NCBI RefSeq assembly: GCF_016862575.1
Contig: NZ_BONF01000031.1
Span: 1-64,000, forward strand
Source of the DNA: Catellatospora bangladeshensis
GTDB lineage: Bacteria > Actinomycetota > Actinomycetes > Mycobacteriales > Micromonosporaceae
Reading direction: 5' to 3'
DNA: 64,000 nucleotides
The stretch's first letter is position 1. Each line of letters begins with the position of its first letter. Made by a program: the position numbers and the translations under genes. This document shows positions 20,468 through 29,869 of the stretch, piece by piece. The notes beneath the pieces were generated by a model, which saw only the letters and a list, made by a program, of their open reading frames with translations, was not told the DNA's origin and did not search any database.

Positions 20468-21418
20468 ATGACGACTTTTGCGAACGATCTCGACATCCGC
20501 CCGCTGCGCTCCGGCGAGGAGGACCTGTTCCTGGACTACCCCCACCCCCCGACGCCGGGGGTGGGGCTGGAGTCCCGCCGGTCGTGGACGGAGACGCTCG
20601 CGGACGGTTACTACCGTCCCGAGTGGAGCTGGGTGGCCCGGCGCGGTGGGCGGACCGTCGCCCGCTGCGCGTTCTGGGGTATGCCGGGCGAGGACCACCC
20701 GTTCAGCCTGGACTGGTTCGAGCTGGGGCAGGAGCCGGACCGGCTGGAGATCGGGGCGGCGCTGCTGACGGCGGCGCTGCGCGAGCTGCGTACGGCCGAG
20801 GGCGCCCGCCCCGAATACCACGTCTTCCTGCCCCCGGGCTGGCGCGAGCTGGACGGCGTACGCGAGGCCACCGAGGACCGGCTGGCCGCGGCGGCCGCCG
20901 CCGGATACGTGCCGTTCATCGAGCGCTTCAACTACACCTGGGCACTGGCCGACGGGGTGCCGGAGCGCTCCACGAGGCTGGTGTTCCGCGAGGTGGACGA
21001 CGCCGAGGCGACGGCGATCTGCCGGGCCGCGGCGCAGGGCTCGCTGGACGGGTACACCGGCCGGGACGTGGCCCGGCACGGCCTCGACGAGGCGGCGCGC
21101 CTCATGATCGAGGAGCTGGCCGGCATGCCGTCCCCGCGAGAGTGGTGGCGCGCGGCGTACACGCCGGAGGGCGCGCAGGTCGGCCTCATCGTGCCGGCCC
21201 GCAACCCGGCGCGGGCCGTGGTCGGCTACATCGCGGTGGTGCCGGCGCAGCGCGGTCACGGCTACGTGGACGACCTGCTGGCCGAGACGACGGCGATGCT
21301 GGTGGCGGAGGGCGCCGAGGAGATCGGCGCGGACACCGATCTGGGCAACCGGCCGATGGCGGCGGCGTTCGCGCGCGCCGGTTACCGCAACACCGCGATC
21401 CGCGTGGTGCTCCAGTGA
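20468..21418 (+). CDS. GNAT-family acetyltransferase
   Basis: 316 residues with two GNAT-like halves. The C-terminal unit has VVPAQRGHGYVDDLLAETTAML (motif A) and DTDLGNRPMAAAFARAGY near the end. A TAGGGT hexamer at 20454-20459 ends 8 nt before the ATG, so the mRNA may be leaderless. It follows ligA by 24 bp but appears to have its own promoter. Substrate unknown. Confidence 0.8.
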   Translation: MTTFANDLDIRPLRSGEEDLFLDYPHPPTPGVGLESRRSWTETLADGYYRPEWSWVARRGGRTVARCAFWGMPGEDHPFSLDWFELGQEPDRLEIGAALLTAALRELRTAEGARPEYHVFLPPGWRELDGVREATEDRLAAAAAAGYVPFIERFNYTWALADGVPERSTRLVFREVDDAEATAICRAAAQGSLDGYTGRDVARHGLDEAARLMIEELAGMPSPREWWRAAYTPEGAQVGLIVPARNPARAVVGYIAVVPAQRGHGYVDDLLAETTAMLVAEGAEEIGADTDLGNRPMAAAFARAGYRNTAIRVVLQ

Positions 21419-21609
21419 GGACGCACAGAGTTATATACGCGTAGTTGCATGGGTCTTACGATGCGTGACCGTAGAAAAGGTCAAACAATCACATCTTCGT
21501 CACACGCCAACGCGGAGAGTGGTCTCGGGCGTTTTCGGGCTTAGAGTGAAGTGACCAGCCGCGATATGGGCGGCGCGGTCGCGCGTCCAACGGCCTCGGG
21601 AAGGTGTCC

Positions 21610-23652
21610 ATGGCGGCCACACCCCATGCACTGCAGGCACATCGCAATCGGGTGCCCGCGGAGCGGCGGCGGCCGTTCGGCGCGTTCGTCATCGCCGTCA
21701 CGCTGCTGGCGGCGGCGTTCACTGTGCGTGACCTCGCCAACCTGCCTGACGTGCTGGCCCACGCCAGCCTCGGCTTCTGGCTGCTCACCGTGCTCGCCGT
21801 CGCCGGGGACGCGCTGCCCGTCACGCTGCCCGGCCGGTGGAACACCGCGGCCATCTACCCGTCGATCTGCTTCACCTTCGCCATCATGATCGACGCGGGC
21901 CTGGCCGCCGCGGTGGTGGTGCAGGGCCTCGCGGTGGCGGTGTCCTCGCTGCGGCTGCGGCACGCGCTGTGGCGGGCCGTGTTCAACCTCGGCCAGTACG
22001 CGCTGGCGTTCGGCATCGCGTACGGCACGCTGCACCTGATCAGCGGCGACGCCGCGCCGGGCCTGCTCGCGCTGGTCGCCTCGGCCACCGCGTGGTTCGC
22101 GGTGAAGTACCTGACCACCGCGGCGGCGATCTGGCTGCGCGACGGCGGCTCGCTGCTGCCCATCATCATGGGCCCGCTGGCCAACGAGGCGCTGAGCACC
22201 GGCGCCCTGCTCATGCTCGGCCCGGTCATCGCCGCGCAGACCGAGGTGGCCCCGCAGCTGATCCTGGTGCTGGTGCTGCCGCTGCTCGCGGTGCGCCGGC
22301 TGTCCATCATCACCGCCGAGCAGCGCCACCTCGCCAACATCGACACCCTCACCGGCCTGGCCAACCGCAAGGCGCTCATCGGCGAGGTGTCCGCCGCGGT
22401 CGCCGGGCACGCCCAGCGCGCCGTGCAGGGCGACGCGCGCTGCCGGTTCGGCCTGCTGCTGCTGGATCTCGACCGGTTCAAGCACGTCAACGACTCGCTC
22501 GGGCACGAGGTCGGCGACCGGCTGCTCATCGCGGTCGGCGACCGGCTGGACCGGGTGGTGCGCGAGGGCGACCTGGTCGCCCGGCTCGGCGGCGACGAGT
22601 TCGCCGTGGTGGCCAAGCGGCTCGACGGTGCCGACGAGGCGCGTGAGCTGGCCGAGCGGATCGAGCAGGTGCTGATCAACCCCGTGGTGCTGGACGGGAT
22701 GCCGCTCGACGTCAGCGGCTCCATCGGCGTCGCGCTGTACCCCGACCACGGCACCGACTTCGCCACCCTGCTCCGCCACGCCGACGTGGCCATGTACACG
22801 GCCAAACACAACGGGGACGGGATCGCCGTCTACCACCCCGACGCCGACCACAACTCGCCGCAGCGGCTCAGTCTGCTCGCCGACCTGCGCGCCATGCTCG
22901 GCCGCCCGGACAAGGGCGGGCTGCGGCTCTTCTACCAGCCCCAGGTCGAGATCGCCACGGGCGGCGTGGTCGGCGTGGAGGCGCTGCTGCGCTGGCAGCA
23001 CCCGACCCGCGGGCCGGTCAGCCCCGACGAGCTGATCCGGGTCGCCGAGCCCAGCTCGGTGATGCGCCTGCTCACCGCCTGGGTGATCGAGGAGGCGATG
23101 GTCCAGCTCGCCAAGTGGGACGCCGCCGGGCTCCAGGTCCGCATGGCGGTCAACGTCAGCGTGCGGGACCTGCACACCGGCGCCATCGTCGAGCAGATCG
23201 AGGATCTGCTGGGCCGCTACGGCCTGGAGCCGTGCCGCCTCCAGCTGGAGATCACCGAGAGCGCGCTGATGGCCGACCCGCACCGGGTGCTCGCCACGCT
23301 GACCCGGCTGCAGCTGCTCGGGGTCGGCATCGCGCTGGACGACTTCGGCACCGGCTACTCGTCCCTGCAGCACCTGCGGCGGCTGCCGCTGTCCGAGGTG
23401 AAGATCGACCGCTCGTTCGTGCTGTCCATGGCCGACGACCCGGACGACCTGGTGATCGTACGGTCGATCATCGAGCTGGCCGGGGCGCTCGGGCTGCGCG
23501 TGGTCGCCGAGGGCGTCGAGGACGAGCGCGCCTGGCGCCTGCTCCAGTCCGCCGGCTGCGAGATCGCCCAGGGCTGGTTCTACGCCCGCCCCCTTCCCCC
23601 CGACGAACTCGCCGACTGGCTCTCCCGCACCACCCTCCCCGCCCTCTCCTGA
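21610..23652 (+). CDS. Membrane GGDEF-EAL cyclic di-GMP protein
   Basis: 680 residues; ATG 21610 is preferred because GGGAAGG lies 5-6 nt upstream, over a GTG at 21604. Residues about 20-225 hold several membrane segments, probably a sensory MASE-like domain. The GGDEF motif is intact at 327-331 (ARLGGDEFAVV), preceded by DLDRFKHVNDSLGH. The EAL motif is intact at 457-459 (GVEALLRWQHP), with DDFGTGYSSL and KIDRSFV further on. Both diguanylate cyclase and phosphodiesterase activity are possible. It is one of two such proteins in the window. Confidence 0.9.
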   Translation: MAATPHALQAHRNRVPAERRRPFGAFVIAVTLLAAAFTVRDLANLPDVLAHASLGFWLLTVLAVAGDALPVTLPGRWNTAAIYPSICFTFAIMIDAGLAAAVVVQGLAVAVSSLRLRHALWRAVFNLGQYALAFGIAYGTLHLISGDAAPGLLALVASATAWFAVKYLTTAAAIWLRDGGSLLPIIMGPLANEALSTGALLMLGPVIAAQTEVAPQLILVLVLPLLAVRRLSIITAEQRHLANIDTLTGLANRKALIGEVSAAVAGHAQRAVQGDARCRFGLLLLDLDRFKHVNDSLGHEVGDRLLIAVGDRLDRVVREGDLVARLGGDEFAVVAKRLDGADEARELAERIEQVLINPVVLDGMPLDVSGSIGVALYPDHGTDFATLLRHADVAMYTAKHNGDGIAVYHPDADHNSPQRLSLLADLRAMLGRPDKGGLRLFYQPQVEIATGGVVGVEALLRWQHPTRGPVSPDELIRVAEPSSVMRLLTAWVIEEAMVQLAKWDAAGLQVRMAVNVSVRDLHTGAIVEQIEDLLGRYGLEPCRLQLEITESALMADPHRVLATLTRLQLLGVGIALDDFGTGYSSLQHLRRLPLSEVKIDRSFVLSMADDPDDLVIVRSIIELAGALGLRVVAEGVEDERAWRLLQSAGCEIAQGWFYARPLPPDELADWLSRTTLPALS

Positions 23653-23705
23653 CCTCCCGCCCCCGCATCCCCGCCCGCCCGCCCGGCGCGGCGCGGCGCG
23701 GCGCT

Positions 23706-23786
23706 CAAGATCCGCCGACTTGCCTGGCAGGTGGGCGTATCTTGGGCGCGCATTCGCCCATGTGCCTGGCAAGTCGGGTGATCTTG
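23706..23786. repeat. Dispersed imperfect palindrome, GACTTGCCTGGCA family, copy 2
   Basis: Arms read GATC..CCGACTTGCC.GGCA..TGGGCG.AT on both strands around a GCGCGC centre. It matches 2281-2358. It lies 53 bp after the GGDEF-EAL stop. Confidence 0.65.
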
Positions 23787-23913
23787 GGGGCGGCGCGCGG
23801 CGCGCAGGGGCGCTGCGGAAGGCGGCAGGGGTGACAAATAGACTCGCTACGGGCGCGGAGTGGGTGCCATCCTCCGTGCTGTCCGAGTTCGCCGCTACGT
23901 CTAGGGGGCAGTC

Positions 23914-24213
23914 ATGGCCGCCATCTCCCGCGAGGAGGTCGCGCACCTCGCGCGCCTGTCGCGGCTCGCCGTCACGGATCAGGAGCTGGACCGCTTCGCC
24001 GGCCAGCTGGACGTGATCCTGCAGTCGGTGGCGCGGGTCGGTGAGGTCGCCGCGGACGACATCCCGCCGACGTCGCACTCGGTGCCGCTGGTCAACGTGC
24101 TGCGCGAGGACGTCATCGTGCCCGGCCTGACCACCGCCGAGGCGCTGTCGGGCGCGCCGGACGCCGCCGAGGACCGGTTCCGTGTCCCCCAGATCCTTGC
24201 GGATGAGGAGTGA
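23914..24213 (+). CDS. gatC: Asp-tRNA(Asn)/Glu-tRNA(Gln) amidotransferase subunit C
   Basis: 99 residues, family length. It begins [20 protein letters not shown], the conserved helical N-terminus, and ends [14 protein letters not shown]. GatC is the small subunit that holds GatA and GatB together in the transamidation complex. gatA starts 5 bp after its stop. Confidence 0.95.
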   Translation: MAAISREEVAHLARLSRLAVTDQELDRFAGQLDVILQSVARVGEVAADDIPPTSHSVPLVNVLREDVIVPGLTTAEALSGAPDAAEDRFRVPQILADEE

Positions 24214-24218
24214 CCCCG

Positions 24219-25694
24219 ATGAGTGATCTGATCAAGCTGTCCGCAGCCGCCCTGGGGGAGAAGATCGCCTCCGGCGAGGTCTCCGCGGAGGAGGTCACCC
24301 GGGCGCACCTGGACCGCATCGCCGAGGTCGACGGCCGGGTACACGCGTTCCTGCACGTGGACACCGAGGGCGCGGTCGAGGCGGCGCGCGCCGTCGACGC
24401 GAAGCGCGCGGCGGGGGAGAAGCTCGGCCCGCTGGCCGGTGTCCCGATCGCGATCAAGGACGTCATCGCGACCAAGGGCGTGCCGAGCACGGCCGCGTCG
24501 AAGATCCTGGAGGGCTGGCGGCCGCCGTACGACGCGACCGTGATGACCCGGATCCGCGAGGCGGGCATGGTCATGCTCGGCAAGACCAACATGGACGAGT
24601 TCGCCATGGGCTCGTCGACGGAGTACTCGGCCTACGGCCCGACGTACAACCCGTGGGACCTGACCCGCATCCCGGGCGGCTCGGGCGGCGGCTCGGCCGC
24701 GTCGCTGGCCGCGTACGAGGCCCCGCTGGCCATCGGCACCGACACCGGCGGCTCGATCCGCCAGCCGGGCGCCGTCACCGGCACCGTCGGCGCGAAGCCG
24801 ACCTACGGCGGCACCTCCCGCTACGGCCTGATCGCCTTCTCGTCCTCGCTGGACACGCCCGGCCCGTGCGCGCGCACCGTGCTCGACGCGGCGCTGCTGC
24901 ACGAGGTCATCGCCGGGCACGACCCGCGCGACTCGACGTCGATCCCGATGCCGGTGCCGGACGTGGTGGCCGCGGCCCGCCAGGGCGCGAGCGGCGACCT
25001 GACCGGCGTACGCGTCGGCCTGGTCAAGGAGTTCAGCGGCGAAGGCGCCGAGCCCGGGGTCATGGCGGTGTTCCGCGACACCGTGGAGGCGCTGACCAAG
25101 CTGGGCGCCGAGGTCGTCGAGGTGTCCTGCCCGCACTTCCAGTACGCGCTGCCCGCGTACTACCTGATCGCGCCGAGCGAGTGCTCGTCGAACCTGGCCC
25201 GTTTCGACGGTGTCCGGTTCGGCCTGCGCACCGGCGACGACGGCCGCAACTCGCTCGAAGAGGTCATGTCGCTGACCCGCGAGGCGGGCTTCGGCGACGA
25301 GGTGAAGCGGCGCATCATCATCGGCACGTACGCGCTGTCGTCGGGCTACTACGACGCCTACTACGGCCAGGCGCAGAAGGTGCGCACGCTCATCACGCGC
25401 GACTTCACCCAGGCGTTCGAGCAGGTAGACGTGCTGGTCTCGCCGACCACCCCGTTCACCGCGTTCGAGCTGGGCGCGCGCACGGCCGACCCGTACCAGA
25501 TGTACCTGGCCGACCTGTACACCATCCCGACGAACCTGTACGGCGGCCCCGGCATCTCGGTGCCGGCCGGCCTGTCCGACGGGCTGCCGGTGGGCCTGCA
25601 GGTGATGGCGCCGACCATGGCCGACGACCGGATGTACCGGATCGCCGCCGCGGTCGAGTCGACGGTGGGCACGTTCACCCCGCCCGCACTCTGA
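24219..25694 (+). CDS. gatA: Asp-tRNA(Asn)/Glu-tRNA(Gln) amidotransferase subunit A
   Basis: 491 residues. ATG 24219 with GAGGAG 8 nt upstream is preferred to a GTG at 24210 overlapping gatC. Amidase signature intact: K80 in IAIKDV, S155 in [10 protein letters not shown] and nucleophile S179 in [10 protein letters not shown] form the Ser-Ser-Lys triad. It releases ammonia from glutamine, which GatB uses to convert mischarged Glu-tRNA(Gln) or Asp-tRNA(Asn). Confidence 0.97.
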   Translation: MSDLIKLSAAALGEKIASGEVSAEEVTRAHLDRIAEVDGRVHAFLHVDTEGAVEAARAVDAKRAAGEKLGPLAGVPIAIKDVIATKGVPSTAASKILEGWRPPYDATVMTRIREAGMVMLGKTNMDEFAMGSSTEYSAYGPTYNPWDLTRIPGGSGGGSAASLAAYEAPLAIGTDTGGSIRQPGAVTGTVGAKPTYGGTSRYGLIAFSSSLDTPGPCARTVLDAALLHEVIAGHDPRDSTSIPMPVPDVVAAARQGASGDLTGVRVGLVKEFSGEGAEPGVMAVFRDTVEALTKLGAEVVEVSCPHFQYALPAYYLIAPSECSSNLARFDGVRFGLRTGDDGRNSLEEVMSLTREAGFGDEVKRRIIIGTYALSSGYYDAYYGQAQKVRTLITRDFTQAFEQVDVLVSPTTPFTAFELGARTADPYQMYLADLYTIPTNLYGGPGISVPAGLSDGLPVGLQVMAPTMADDRMYRIAAAVESTVGTFTPPAL

Positions 25695-25703
25695 GCAGCT
25701 GAA

Positions 25704-25744
25704 ACGGCGAACGGCGTCCCCGGAGCGGGGGCGCCGTTCGCCGT
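25704..25744. terminator. Bidirectional hairpin between gatA and aquaporin gene
   Basis: ACGGCGAACGGCG.CCCC pairs with GGGG.CGCCGTTCGCCGT around a short loop with one G-U type mismatch. Located 10 bp after gatA and 22 bp before the convergent stop. Confidence 0.7.
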
Positions 25745-25766
25745 CGCTGAGGAGGCGGGAGGGGTG

Positions 25767-26435
25767 CTAGGAGGCGGCTCCCTTCAGCCGCGGGTAGAGC
25801 AGGCCGGCCAGCACGGCGCCGAGCGCGCCGGAGACGGCGTACACCCACATGTCGGACCAGTCGGCCGGGCCGCCGGCCAGGGTGAGCGCCAGCTCGGGGC
25901 CGAAGGTGCGGGCGAAGTTGAGCGAGGCGCTGGTGACCGCGGCGATGGCGAGCGTGCCGCCCGCGTACGCCAGGCCCAGGCTGATGCCGGAGCGCTCGCC
26001 GTCACCGGCCGCGAACATGACGCAGGCCAGCACGAACACGGCCAGTGCCTCGGCGACGATCGCGGCGACCAGGCCCATGCCGGAGCTCGCCGACTCGGCG
26101 AGCCGGTTGGCGCCGAGGCCGCCCTGCACGCCGTTCTCGCCGTAGCAGAGCCACATCAGCAGGCCGCCGGCGAAGCCGCCGACCAGCTGCGCGACGATGA
26201 TCACGGCCGCGCCCGCCCAGTCCATGCTGCCGCGGACGGCGGCGGCGAGGGTGAGCCAGGGGTTGAAGTGCCCGCCGAAGATCCACGCGGCGGCGGCCGC
26301 GGCGATCATCAGGCCGACCGCGCCCGCGAGCAGCGGGCCGCCGCCGACGAGCAGGGCACCCACACCGAAGAAGACCAGAACCGCTGTGCCGAGGACCTCG
26401 GCGGTGAGGCGGGACAGCGTTGCGGAACCCATCAT
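25767..26435 (-). CDS. Aquaporin/MIP-family channel with altered NPA motifs
   Basis: 222 residues with six hydrophobic segments and the two re-entrant half-helices of the MIP family. The first NPA box reads GGHFNPWLTLA (residues 55-65) and the second SLNFARTFGPEL (171-182). Thus Ala is Trp in the first and Pro is Phe in the second. The ATG at 26432 lies at a better distance from GGGAGG than the ATG at 26435, so the protein may be one residue shorter. It faces gatA and separates gatA from gatB, with no functional link to them. Permeant solute is unclear because the pore signature is atypical. Confidence 0.85.
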   Translation of the reverse strand: MMGSATLSRLTAEVLGTAVLVFFGVGALLVGGGPLLAGAVGLMIAAAAAAWIFGGHFNPWLTLAAAVRGSMDWAGAAVIIVAQLVGGFAGGLLMWLCYGENGVQGGLGANRLAESASSGMGLVAAIVAEALAVFVLACVMFAAGDGERSGISLGLAYAGGTLAIAAVTSASLNFARTFGPELALTLAGGPADWSDMWVYAVSGALGAVLAGLLYPRLKGAAS

Positions 26436-26751
26436 GCACCTCCCTGTGCATCGATGAGGGGAAGAACGTCGCGCGTAAACCGGCAGGTCGGACAGGGGTG
26501 ACCGGTCGGGCGAGCGGCGTTCTCAGGGTGCATTCAGGATCGGCCGGAAATGATCGCCGCACAACGACGAATGAATGAATGGGGCATCGTTCGATCAGCT
26601 CATGTTGTGACGTACGCCACTCGTTTGGTCATGATCGATGGTGGTGAGGGCGCGATAACCCGGTGTGGGCGCGCCCGGACGGGCTACTAGGCTGGTGGTT
26701 GTTTTGTCCGGCGGCGTCGCGGCGCCCACCCAAGCAGCCTGGAGCGAGGAG
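26436..26751. other. Intergenic region between aquaporin gene and gatB
   Basis: This 316-bp divergent gap has no supported gene. It contains the aquaporin ribosome site (GGGAGG), an AT-richer block near 26550-26640 (ATGAATGAATG, CATGTTGTGACG), and CTACTAGGCT at about 26685-26694, which could hold a -10 for gatB. No strong palindrome was seen. Confidence 0.5.
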
Positions 26752-28245
26752 ATGAGCACTCACGTGCTGCCCACCTTCGACGAGGTGACCTCCCGATACG
26801 AGCCGGTCATCGGCCTGGAGACGCACGTCGAGCTGGGCACCCAGACGAAGATGTTCTGCGGCTGCCCCACCGTCTTCGGCGCCGACCCGAACACCCAGGT
26901 CTGCCCGGTCTGCCTGGGCCTGCCCGGCAGCCTGCCGGTGGCCAACCGGGCCGCGATCGAGGCGACGATCCGCATCGGACTCGCGCTCAACTGCAGCATC
27001 GCCACCTGGTGCCGCTTCGCCCGGAAGAACTACTTCTACCCGGACATGCCGAAGAACTTCCAGATCAGCCAGTACGACGAGCCGCTGTGCACCGACGGCT
27101 ACCTCGACGTCGAGGTCGACGGCGAGCTGGTGCGCATCGGCATCGAGCGGGTGCACCTGGAGGAGGACACCGGCAAGTCGCTGCACGTGGGCGGCGCCAC
27201 CGGCCGCATCCACGGCGCGACCGAGTCGCTGGTCGACTACAACCGGGCCGGCATCCCGCTCGTCGAGATCGTCACCAAGCCGGTGCCGGGCCTCGGCGCG
27301 CGCGCCCCCGAGGTCGCCAAGGCGTACGTCGCCGAGCTGCGCGACGTCATCCGCGCCCTGGGCGTCTCGGACGTGCGCATGGAGCAGGGCTCGATGCGCT
27401 GCGACGTCAACACCTCGCTGAACAAGCCGGGCGAGGAGTGGGGCACCCGCACCGAGACCAAGAACGTGAACTCGCTGCGCAGCGTGGAGCGCTCGGTGCG
27501 CTCGGAGATGCTGCGCCAGGCCGCCGTGCTCGACGCGGGCGGCACCATCACGCAGGAGACGCGGCACTTCCACGAGGACACCGGCGACACCACGTCCGGC
27601 CGTTCCAAGGAGACCGCGACCGACTACCGCTACTTCCCCGAGCCCGACCTGGTGCCGCTGGCGCCGGAGCCGGCCTGGGTGGAGCAGCTCAAGGCCGCCC
27701 TGCCGGAGCTGCCCCGGGCGCACCGGGCCCGGCTGAAGGCCGAGTGGAGCCTGTCCGACCTGGACATGCAGTCCATCCTCAACGCGGGCGCGGTCGAGCT
27801 GATCGAGCGCACCGTCGCCGCGGGCGCCTCGCCCGAGGCGGCGCGCAAGTGGTGGCTGGGCGAGCTGTCCCGCAAGGCCAACGCCGACGGCGTCGAGCTG
27901 GAGTCGGTCGGCGCCACCCCGGCGCAGGTCGCGCAGCTGCAGAGCCTGGTCGAGTCGGGCAAGCTCACCGACAAGCTGGCCCGCCAGGTGCTGGAGGGCG
28001 TGCTGGCCGGCGAGGGCGACCCGGAGCAGATCATGGCCGCCCGCGGCCTGGAGGTCGTCTCCGACACCGGCGCGCTGACCGCGGCCATCGACGAGGCCAT
28101 CGCCGCCAACCCCGCGGTCGCCGACAAGATCCGCGCCGGCAACCACGCCGCCGCCGGCGTCATCATCGGCGCGGTCATGAAGACCACCAAGGGCCAGGCC
28201 GACGCCAAGACCGTCCGCGAACTGGTCCTCGCCCGCCTCAGCTGA
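26752..28245 (+). CDS. gatB: Asp-tRNA(Asn)/Glu-tRNA(Gln) amidotransferase subunit B
   Basis: 497 residues from ATG 26752 with a GAGGAG ribosome site; the reading frame extends upstream but without family similarity. Conserved motifs: [13 protein letters not shown] near residues 15-28, [19 protein letters not shown], and [19 protein letters not shown]. The C-terminal YqeY-like tail domain ends [12 protein letters not shown]. GatB binds the tRNA acceptor end, activates the misacylated residue and accepts ammonia from GatA. Confidence 0.97.
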   Translation: MSTHVLPTFDEVTSRYEPVIGLETHVELGTQTKMFCGCPTVFGADPNTQVCPVCLGLPGSLPVANRAAIEATIRIGLALNCSIATWCRFARKNYFYPDMPKNFQISQYDEPLCTDGYLDVEVDGELVRIGIERVHLEEDTGKSLHVGGATGRIHGATESLVDYNRAGIPLVEIVTKPVPGLGARAPEVAKAYVAELRDVIRALGVSDVRMEQGSMRCDVNTSLNKPGEEWGTRTETKNVNSLRSVERSVRSEMLRQAAVLDAGGTITQETRHFHEDTGDTTSGRSKETATDYRYFPEPDLVPLAPEPAWVEQLKAALPELPRAHRARLKAEWSLSDLDMQSILNAGAVELIERTVAAGASPEAARKWWLGELSRKANADGVELESVGATPAQVAQLQSLVESGKLTDKLARQVLEGVLAGEGDPEQIMAARGLEVVSDTGALTAAIDEAIAANPAVADKIRAGNHAAAGVIIGAVMKTTKGQADAKTVRELVLARLS

Positions 28246-28250
28246 ACCGC

Positions 28251-28335
28251 AAGGAAGGGCACCTTCGTCGGCTCGCGGAGCGAGACGAGCAGCAGCTCGG
28301 CACGCTATGCGTATAGGAAGGTGCCCTTCTTAACG
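28251..28335. repeat. TTAAGAAGG-type inverted repeat, copy 1
   Basis: AAGGAAGGGCACCTTC (28251-28266) and GGAAGGTGCCCTTCTTAACG (28317-28336) form the arms, separated by ~50 nt that include CGCTATGCGTATA. It lies just after gatB. The TAA of the convergent metallophosphoesterase gene is inside the right arm. Probably a bidirectional terminator. Confidence 0.75.
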
Positions 28336-29850
28336 TGTGCGGGTAGGGATGGGGCGGGGCGATGCCCCTGGCTGGGCGGCGGGGCTGGTCGAGGGGTCCT
28401 CGACCACGTGCCGGGACAGGGCCACCTCGGCCAGGCCGGTGCCGCCGACGGTGATGTCGTCGTACGCCATCAGCATGCGGTTGTCGTCGAAGTAGAGCAC
28501 CGACATGGTCAGCGGGGTCGGCTTGTCGCCCTCCAGGCCGCGCAGCCCCGCGCCGCCCGTCGAACCCTGCACCATCAGCATGGTCTCGTCGTCGCCGAGC
28601 TTGCGCACCTCGCGGTGGTGCAGGTGCCCCGCGAGCACGACGGGGGCGTATCCGGCCAGCGGCCCGGCCGAGGTCGGATCGTGCACCAGGGCCAGGTCCA
28701 CCATGTCGCCCGGCTGCCTGCCGATGGTGTCGGCGAGCCGGTCACCGATGCCGATCACCCGCTCCAGGGTCGCCTTCGACTGGCCCTCGCCCGCCGGCTC
28801 CTGGCCCTTGTCGGGTGTGAACCGCGGGTCGCCGATCCCGGCGATGGTCAGCCCGGCGACGTTGACCACCTTGTTGTCCAGCACGATCGCGTTGGGCTGC
28901 GCGGCGACGGCGGCCTCGGTGACCGGAGAGTCGTGGTTGCCGCGGATGTACACGTACGGCACCTTCAGCAGCGCGATCGAGGCGACGAACGCCTTCTCCG
29001 GCTCGCTGCCCCAGTCGGTGATGTCGCCGGTGTCGACGACCACGTCGATGTGGAAGTTCTCCACCACGGTCCGGATCACGCCCCACGCCGCCGGGTTCAG
29101 GTGCAGGTCGGAGACGTGCAGCACGCGCAGGTTGTCGTCCTCGGGGGAGTAGACGGGCAGGTTCTGCACGGTGGCGTACAGGTTGCCGACGTTGCTCACC
29201 AGCTTCTGCAGCTGCGCCGCGTACTCGTCGTAGCGGTCGGCGATGCGCTGCGCGTTGCCCATCACCGACGGCGCGTTGGCCAGCAGCCCCTCGTAGCGCG
29301 GCTCGCGCAGCGCGCCCGGGTTGAACGTGCCGAACGCCGCCCCGAACGCGCTCATCATCACCGCCAGCGCCAGCCCGCCGGACCAGGCGACCCGGGTCAT
29401 GCGCCGGTACACCAGCGCGGCCAGCAGCATCGCGGCCAGCACGGCGACGGCGGTGGTGCGCAGCACGAGCCGGGTCACCCCGGCGCGCACGTCGTCGACG
29501 GCGGTGCGGCTGGCCGCCGTGATGCCCGCAGGGTCGGTGATCAGGGCCTCGGTGCGGGCCCGGTCCAGCGCGTCCAGGCGCACCATCAGCCGGGCCGGGC
29601 CGTCGTGGCTGTCCAGCTGCAGCGAGCCCAGCGGCGGCAGCACCACCTCGGTGTCGCCGTACAGCGACGGGGTGACCGCCATGGTGGCCCGGAACGGCCC
29701 GACGTCCACGCCGGTGGCGCCGCACAGGTACAGGCCCAGGGCCAGGCCGGCGACGGACACGGCGAACACGCCCGTCGCGGCGCCGATACGCCGCCACGGA
29801 ATGCGCCCGGACCACGCCGGTGGCCGGACCCACCGCGCCAACCGAGTCAT
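28330..29850 (-). CDS. Membrane-anchored metallophosphoesterase
   Basis: 506 residues. N-terminal membrane segments at about 21-43, 130-148 and 155-175 precede a calcineurin-type phosphoesterase domain. Metal-binding motifs in order: DLHLN (D248, H250), GDITDW (D276), GNHDS (N305-H306), an AHDP-like segment and GHLHH near residue 395. The C-terminal tail is Pro/Ser-rich. The topology suggests that the catalytic domain faces outward, but this is inference. Substrate unknown. It lies 19 bp downstream of the PQQ-dehydrogenase-like gene, likely the same transcript. Confidence 0.88.
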   Translation of the reverse strand: MTRLARWVRPPAWSGRIPWRRIGAATGVFAVSVAGLALGLYLCGATGVDVGPFRATMAVTPSLYGDTEVVLPPLGSLQLDSHDGPARLMVRLDALDRARTEALITDPAGITAASRTAVDDVRAGVTRLVLRTTAVAVLAAMLLAALVYRRMTRVAWSGGLALAVMMSAFGAAFGTFNPGALREPRYEGLLANAPSVMGNAQRIADRYDEYAAQLQKLVSNVGNLYATVQNLPVYSPEDDNLRVLHVSDLHLNPAAWGVIRTVVENFHIDVVVDTGDITDWGSEPEKAFVASIALLKVPYVYIRGNHDSPVTEAAVAAQPNAIVLDNKVVNVAGLTIAGIGDPRFTPDKGQEPAGEGQSKATLERVIGIGDRLADTIGRQPGDMVDLALVHDPTSAGPLAGYAPVVLAGHLHHREVRKLGDDETMLMVQGSTGGAGLRGLEGDKPTPLTMSVLYFDDNRMLMAYDDITVGGTGLAEVALSRHVVEDPSTSPAAQPGASPRPIPTRTR

Positions 29851-29869
29851 CGCCCCATCATGCCCGCCG

